This document shows, in pieces, positions 61,001-64,000 of a DNA stretch of 64,000 bases (position 1 is the first letter of the stretch; every line of letters begins with the position of its first letter). Made by a program: the position numbers and the translations under genes. Source of the DNA: Nonomuraea dietziae (lineage in GTDB: Bacteria > Actinomycetota > Actinomycetes > Streptosporangiales > Streptosporangiaceae). The notes beneath the pieces were generated by a model. It had not been told where the DNA came from. It worked only from the letters and a program-made list of their open reading frames with translations, and searched no databases. The stretch is from NCBI RefSeq assembly GCF_014195505.1, contig NZ_JACIBV010000001.1, positions 7,502,001-7,566,000 on the forward strand, read 5' to 3'.

Positions 61001-63309
61001 TGGCCATCCAGGTCGTGGCGAAGCTGCGCAAGGCGGGGATCGGCCCCGTCGGCCTGGTCGACGTGTTCACCTACAGGACGGTGCGGGAGCTGGCCGCCTT
61101 CGCCGCCTCCGCCGAGCAGGGCGCGAGGCCGTTGCTCCAGCGGCTGACCCCGCCGAGAAGCGCGACGGTCAGCTACGTCTGCGTGCCGTACGGGTCGGGC
61201 AGCGCCATCGTCTACCAGCCGCTGGCCGACGCCCTCCCCGCCGACCAGGCGCTCTACGCGCTGGCCATCCCCGGCCACGACATCGGCCTGGACGAGGAGC
61301 CGATGGACTTCGACGAGCTGGCGGCCAGGACGACCGAGGAGATCCTGCGCATCGAGGGCCCCCTGGTGATCTACGGGCACTGCGGGGTCGGCGCGGCGCT
61401 CGCCGTCGAGCTGGCCAGAAGGGTCGAGGAGGCGGGGCGTGAGGTCGAGGCGCTCTACATCGGGGCGATCTTCCCCTTCGCCAGGCCGCGGGGCTGGCTG
61501 CGGTTCGGACTGATGGACCGGCTGCGCTCCAGCCAGACCGACATCAACAGGCTGAAGGCCCGCGGCGTCGACCTGGAGGAGCTCGAACCCGGCGTCGCCG
61601 ACCGCATCATCGCGACCATGCGGCACGACTCCAAGGCCGCGGAGAAGTACTTCACCTCGCTCTTCCACGCCGACGACAGGCCCAGGCTGCGCGCCCCGAT
61701 CATCTCGGTGATCGGCGAGCGCGACCCCGCCACCGACTACTACGAGGAGCGCTACACCGAGTGGGGCTTCCTCAGCGACACCACCGCGCTGGTCGTCCTG
61801 GACGAGGGCGGCCACTACTTCCTGCGCTACAGGGCCGACGAGCTGGCCGCTGTGCTGCGCACCCACCGGCGCCTCGAGGCGGGTGACCGTACGGGGAGCT
61901 GGTGGGTGCACGCCGTCTCCACCGCGGCGGACGCGGCCGCGGCGCCCTCGCGCGACGAGGTCGCGCCCAGCATGCGGCGCTTCCTCACCATCGCCTCGGG
62001 CCAGCAGCTGTCGATGATCGGGTCGGCGCTCACCGGATGGGCGCTGCCGATCACGATCCTGGTCGACTCGGGCTCGGTCACGCAGTTCTCCATCCTGGCC
62101 GTGCTCAACCTGGCAGGGCTGCTCATCTCACCGCTGGCGGGCGCGATCGTCGACAGGGGTGACAGACGCAGGGTGCTGGTCGTCGCCGACCTCTGCGCGG
62201 CGGGCATCCAGGCGGTGCTCGCAGGGCTGATCTTCTTCGGCGACCTCCAGCTCTGGCAGATCTACACCCTGATCGTCGCCCTCTCCGTCGCCACCAGCTT
62301 CCAGCGCCTGGCCTACACCTCGGCCGTGCCGCAGCTGGTGCCCAAGCGCTACCTCGGACACGCCGTCGGCGTCACCCAGATGACCAACGGCGTCGCCCAG
62401 CTGATCGTGCCGCTCATCGCGGCGGGGCTGCTGGCCTGGATCGGGCTCGGCGGCATCGTGGTCATCGACGTGATCAGCTACGCCTTCGCCCTCGCCGTGG
62501 TCCTGCTCGTCCGCTTCCCCGACACACTGCCGTGGCGGCCGCGCGAGCCGCTGGCCACCGAGATCCGCCAGGGCTTCGCCTACACCTGGCACTCGGGCGG
62601 CCTGCGGGCGATGCTCGGCTGGTTCGCCGTGCTCAACATCTTCCTGTCGCCACTCCTGCTGCTGGTCTCGCCGCTGGTGCTGTCCTTCGCCACCCTGCGT
62701 GACGTCAGCGTGGTCTCGGTGGTGACAGGGCTCGGGGCGCTGCTCGGCGGGCTGACCATGGCGCTGTGGGGCGGCCCCGCCAGGCGCAGGTTCAGAGGGG
62801 TGCTGCTGGCCACCGTGGCGATCGCGGCGGGCAGCGTGCTCACCGGGCTCGCGCCCTCGCTGGTGTTGATCGGCGCGGGGGCGTTCGCGATCACGTACTT
62901 CCTGACCCTCATGAACGGCATCTACTCGCTGATCGTGCAGATCAAGGTGCCCTACCGCTACCACGGCAGGGTCTTCGCGCTGAACACCCTCGTCGCGTGG
63001 TCGACGCTGCCGATCGGGATGGGACTGGTCGCGCCGCTCGGCGCCGCGCTGTTCGACCCGCTGATGGCCGAGGGCGGCGCGCTCGCCTCCACGGTGGGCG
63101 CGGTGATCGGCGTCGGACCCGGGCGGGGGATCGCCCTGCTGTACCTGGTCTGCGCGGTCGGCATGCTGGCGGTGGTCGCGGGGGCGCTGCGGGTGGGGCG
63201 GCTGGCCCGCTTCGACACCGACGTGCCCGACGCGCTGCCGGACGACCAGGTGGGCGTGGAGACGATCACGGCGAGAACGGCGGAGCGAGCCGCTACGTCA
63301 GGCGTTTGA
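58036..63309 (+). CDS. NRPS C-A-PCP-TE fused to an MFS exporter
   Basis: 1757 aa. C domain with HHIVADG (His163/His164); A domain with pocket code D-V-W-H-I-S-L-I-D-K, close to the known serine code (Asp656, Trp660 at its start); PCP with Ser987 in LGGHSLL. The thioesterase at about 1030-1280 has nucleophile motif GHCGVG (Cys1116, not Ser), Asp1230 and His1260. From about residue 1313 to the end is a complete MFS transporter (about 12 helices, SGQQLSMIGSALTGWALP). The one-base start overlap with E2 (TGATG) couples it to the operon. No frameshift or stop breaks the TE-MFS junction, so the fusion is real in this sequence. It likely finishes, releases and exports the peptide. Confidence 0.92.
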   Translation: MSAVDLSGAKRELLRRRLQGAKAAESIPRRPEGSQPPLAPAQEPLWFMEHLTPGTATYTLTTAVRLRGPLDEERLRAALDELPRRHESLRHRFPTSEDGLPAVHVAEESEAPLALATAADDEEALALIDAAAAVPLDLAEGPLLRALAVSIGGAEHVLALLVHHIVADGQSAQLLMRDLLALYRGESREAPTVRYGDVALWQSERSFERELAYWRGRLDGLPRVELPLDRPRPAAQCLEGATHVHELDPELVERVTVLGRSHGATPFMTLLAAFHVLLARLSAQDDVAVGTPVAGRTRPELDDVVGMFVNTLVLRADLEDDPSFADLLGRTRELVVDALDHQELPFAKLVEALGVPRDPSRQPLVDALFSLHDLAAGEDDFPLRPGSARHDLELYVVPSGEGLACAFTYKTTLFSAPTIARTARHFEALLRAAVTDPSTPVSRLSLGDVSEIEAWNATAADFPGLTLHALVEEQVARTPDAVAVTFEGQSLTYRQLDERANQIAHRLAGLGAGGLVAICAERSLELVAGLLGILKAGAAYVPLDPSYPQDRLTFMLADAAAPVVLTQSALIPLLASGGATILPLDNPQVWDGLPTAPPDVAQGEAAYMIYTSGSTGKPKGVPNGHRGIVNRLDWMQKRYRLTADDVVLQKTPAGFDVSVWEFFWPLISGARLVLAAPDGHRDPAYLRDLINAERVTTLHFVPSMLAMFLAEEDVDTCASLRTIICSGEELPVDLAVRCLRTLPAELHNLYGPTEAAIDVSSWQCTLERLEGRATVPIGSPIQNITLHVLDRHGAQVPVGVPGELHIGGVGVALGYHDRPALTAERFSGGRYRTGDAARWLPDGTIEFLGRLDDQVKLRGLRIELGEIETALREKAGATEAVVVVRADQLVAYLVGGPSEPAQVRAAIRGFLPEYMLPSLFVRMEALPLTPNGKLDRKALPEPVLSADAVYAPPSTEAERAVAEVWAEVLGAPRVGIDDDFFDLGGHSLLAIQVVAKLRKAGIGPVGLVDVFTYRTVRELAAFAASAEQGARPLLQRLTPPRSATVSYVCVPYGSGSAIVYQPLADALPADQALYALAIPGHDIGLDEEPMDFDELAARTTEEILRIEGPLVIYGHCGVGAALAVELARRVEEAGREVEALYIGAIFPFARPRGWLRFGLMDRLRSSQTDINRLKARGVDLEELEPGVADRIIATMRHDSKAAEKYFTSLFHADDRPRLRAPIISVIGERDPATDYYEERYTEWGFLSDTTALVVLDEGGHYFLRYRADELAAVLRTHRRLEAGDRTGSWWVHAVSTAADAAAAPSRDEVAPSMRRFLTIASGQQLSMIGSALTGWALPITILVDSGSVTQFSILAVLNLAGLLISPLAGAIVDRGDRRRVLVVADLCAAGIQAVLAGLIFFGDLQLWQIYTLIVALSVATSFQRLAYTSAVPQLVPKRYLGHAVGVTQMTNGVAQLIVPLIAAGLLAWIGLGGIVVIDVISYAFALAVVLLVRFPDTLPWRPREPLATEIRQGFAYTWHSGGLRAMLGWFAVLNIFLSPLLLLVSPLVLSFATLRDVSVVSVVTGLGALLGGLTMALWGGPARRRFRGVLLATVAIAAGSVLTGLAPSLVLIGAGAFAITYFLTLMNGIYSLIVQIKVPYRYHGRVFALNTLVAWSTLPIGMGLVAPLGAALFDPLMAEGGALASTVGAVIGVGPGRGIALLYLVCAVGMLAVVAGALRVGRLARFDTDVPDALPDDQVGVETITARTAERAATSGV

Positions 63310-64000
63310 CCAGGTCGGGAAGGATCGCGGCGAGCAGGCTCAGCCGTGCGTGGGTCTGCTCGCGCTCGTCGGTGCCGGCGCGCCGCATGAAGTCCAGGTA
63401 GCCGCGGACCCAGCCGCCGAACACCCACGGCTCGGAGGGGATCACCCCGCCGCCCGACCGGTAGCCCTCGACGACGGCGTCGAAGCGGTCGAGGTCGACG
63501 TCGCCGCCCAGCCGCGCCGACCAGTCGAGGGCGACCCCCGCGGCCTCCTGCTCGGCGACGTACGCGCCGGCGGTGTCCCAGTCGATGAGCGCCAGGCTGC
63601 CGTCGGCGCGCAGGAGGGCGTTCTTCGGGTGCAGGTCGCCGTGGGAGCCGACCATGGTGCCCAGACCCTCGGGGCGCTCGGTGTCGGCCCGCAGCCGCGC
63701 GAAATCCTCACCCTCCCCGGAACCGCCGTCGAGCAGACCGTCTGCGCCTGCGCCGGTGTCGGGCGCGTCGCCTGCGCCTGCGCCGGGGTCGAGCGCGCCA
63801 CCTGCGCCTGCATCTGGGTCGACCAGGGCGCCGGAGCCTGCGCCTGGGGCGGGTGGGCCGTGCGAGCCTGCACCGGGGCCAAGCGGGCCGCTGGAGCCTG
63901 TGCGGTGGACGGTGGCCAGCAGGGCGCCCATGCGGCGGCACAGTGCGGGGGTGAGGTCGTCGATGCCGGGCGCGCGGCCGTCCAGCCAGCGGTGCACGCG
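63293..64000 (-). CDS. Aminoglycoside-phosphotransferase-fold kinase, 5'-truncated, with internal minisatellite
   Basis: The C-terminal part of an APH/choline-kinase-fold protein; the frame continues past the window edge. Catalytic loop GSHGDLHPKN and metal-binding LIDWDTAG are intact. Just before the catalytic loop sits a Gly/Ala/Pro insertion of ten-residue repeats (about 60 aa) encoded by a 30-bp array, unusual in this family. Substrate unknown (aminoglycoside, homoserine or other alcohol). It overlaps the end of the NRPS-MFS gene by 17 bp on the opposite strand. Confidence 0.8.
   Translation of the reverse strand, partial: RVHRWLDGRAPGIDDLTPALCRRMGALLATVHRTGSSGPLGPGAGSHGPPAPGAGSGALVDPDAGAGGALDPGAGAGDAPDTGAGADGLLDGGSGEGEDFARLRADTERPEGLGTMVGSHGDLHPKNALLRADGSLALIDWDTAGAYVAEQEAAGVALDWSARLGGDVDLDRFDAVVEGYRSGGGVIPSEPWVFGGWVRGYLDFMRRAGTDEREQTHARLSLLAAILPDLVKRLT
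63722..63901. repeat. 30-bp in-frame minisatellite in the kinase gene
   Basis: About six diverged 30-bp units with core GAGCCTGCGCC; on the coding strand they specify ten-residue units such as GALDPGAGAG and GPPAPGAGSG. The period is strict, so the frame is preserved. Confidence 0.85.

Noticed and set aside
52430-63309. Catechol siderophore cluster of the EntF type (Ser module plus TE)
   Set aside because: No dihydroxybenzoate synthesis genes, no siderophore uptake genes, and the thioesterase has Cys rather than Ser; possible only if the missing genes are elsewhere.

Overview
The window is about 64 kb of very GC-rich DNA with dense genes, frequent GTG starts, many 4-bp ATGA/GTGA overlaps, LacI/ROK/IclR/TetR regulators and binding-protein sugar ABC importers without their own ATPase. 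This points to the chromosome of a filamentous actinomycete. The gene order ftsK - rodZ-like - rimO - pgsA - cinA - clgR-like - nei fits the conserved actinobacterial core, and a member of the Streptosporangiales is my best guess. No rRNA, tRNA, IS element, phage or CRISPR array was recognised.

Region 1 (1-22.6 kb) is a pectin/uronate island. One half carries an ABC importer, an IclR regulator, a KdgD dehydratase, a 2-oxoglutarate-semialdehyde dehydrogenase (cut by the window edge) and uronate dehydrogenase, with near-palindromic operators in front of iclR and between the importer and udh. The other half carries a pectate lyase, a Gfo/Idh-PmoA fusion, an enolase-superfamily enzyme, a second KdgD, a sugar epimerase, an aldose 1-epimerase, a second ABC importer, a second oxidoreductase and an alpha/beta hydrolase. 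It is bracketed by two LacI regulators whose first 538 bp are identical except for one base and are written in a different codon dialect from everything around them. Together the genes support: pectin -> (oligo)galacturonate -> import -> aldarate -> 5-keto-4-deoxyglucarate -> 2-oxoglutarate semialdehyde -> 2-oxoglutarate.

Region 2 (22.6-29.9 kb) is housekeeping: DNA translocase, RodZ-like protein, RimO, PgsA, CinA, a ClgR-like regulator behind a promoter resembling the RecA-independent damage (PafBC) motif, and a Nei-type glycosylase.

Region 3 (29.9-42.3 kb) holds a TetR/MFS pair, an Rrf2 regulator, a membrane-anchored endonuclease/exonuclease/phosphatase-fold protein with in-frame minisatellites, and a sugar ABC importer with a GH3 (NagZ-like) enzyme flanked by two paralogous ROK regulators. 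Amino-sugar or cell-wall-sugar use is the likely theme.

Region 4 (42.3-63.3 kb) is a nonribosomal peptide cluster transcribed divergently from 52.25-52.43 kb. Leftward: a C-A-PCP-C-A-PCP synthetase (first A domain reads as Gly), a free carrier protein, a free condensation domain and an N,N-dimethylformamidase-like protein, meeting a VanX-like D,D-dipeptidase. Rightward: a free adenylating enzyme, a C-PCP protein, E1-alpha/E1-beta/E2 of a 2-oxoacid dehydrogenase complex, and one C-A(Ser)-PCP-TE-MFS polypeptide that joins synthetase, a thioesterase with cysteine nucleophile, and exporter. The divergent promoter carries sites resembling the palindrome between the ROK regulator and its sugar importer, so sugar sensing may be wired to peptide production. 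A truncated aminoglycoside-phosphotransferase-fold gene with a 30-bp minisatellite closes the window.
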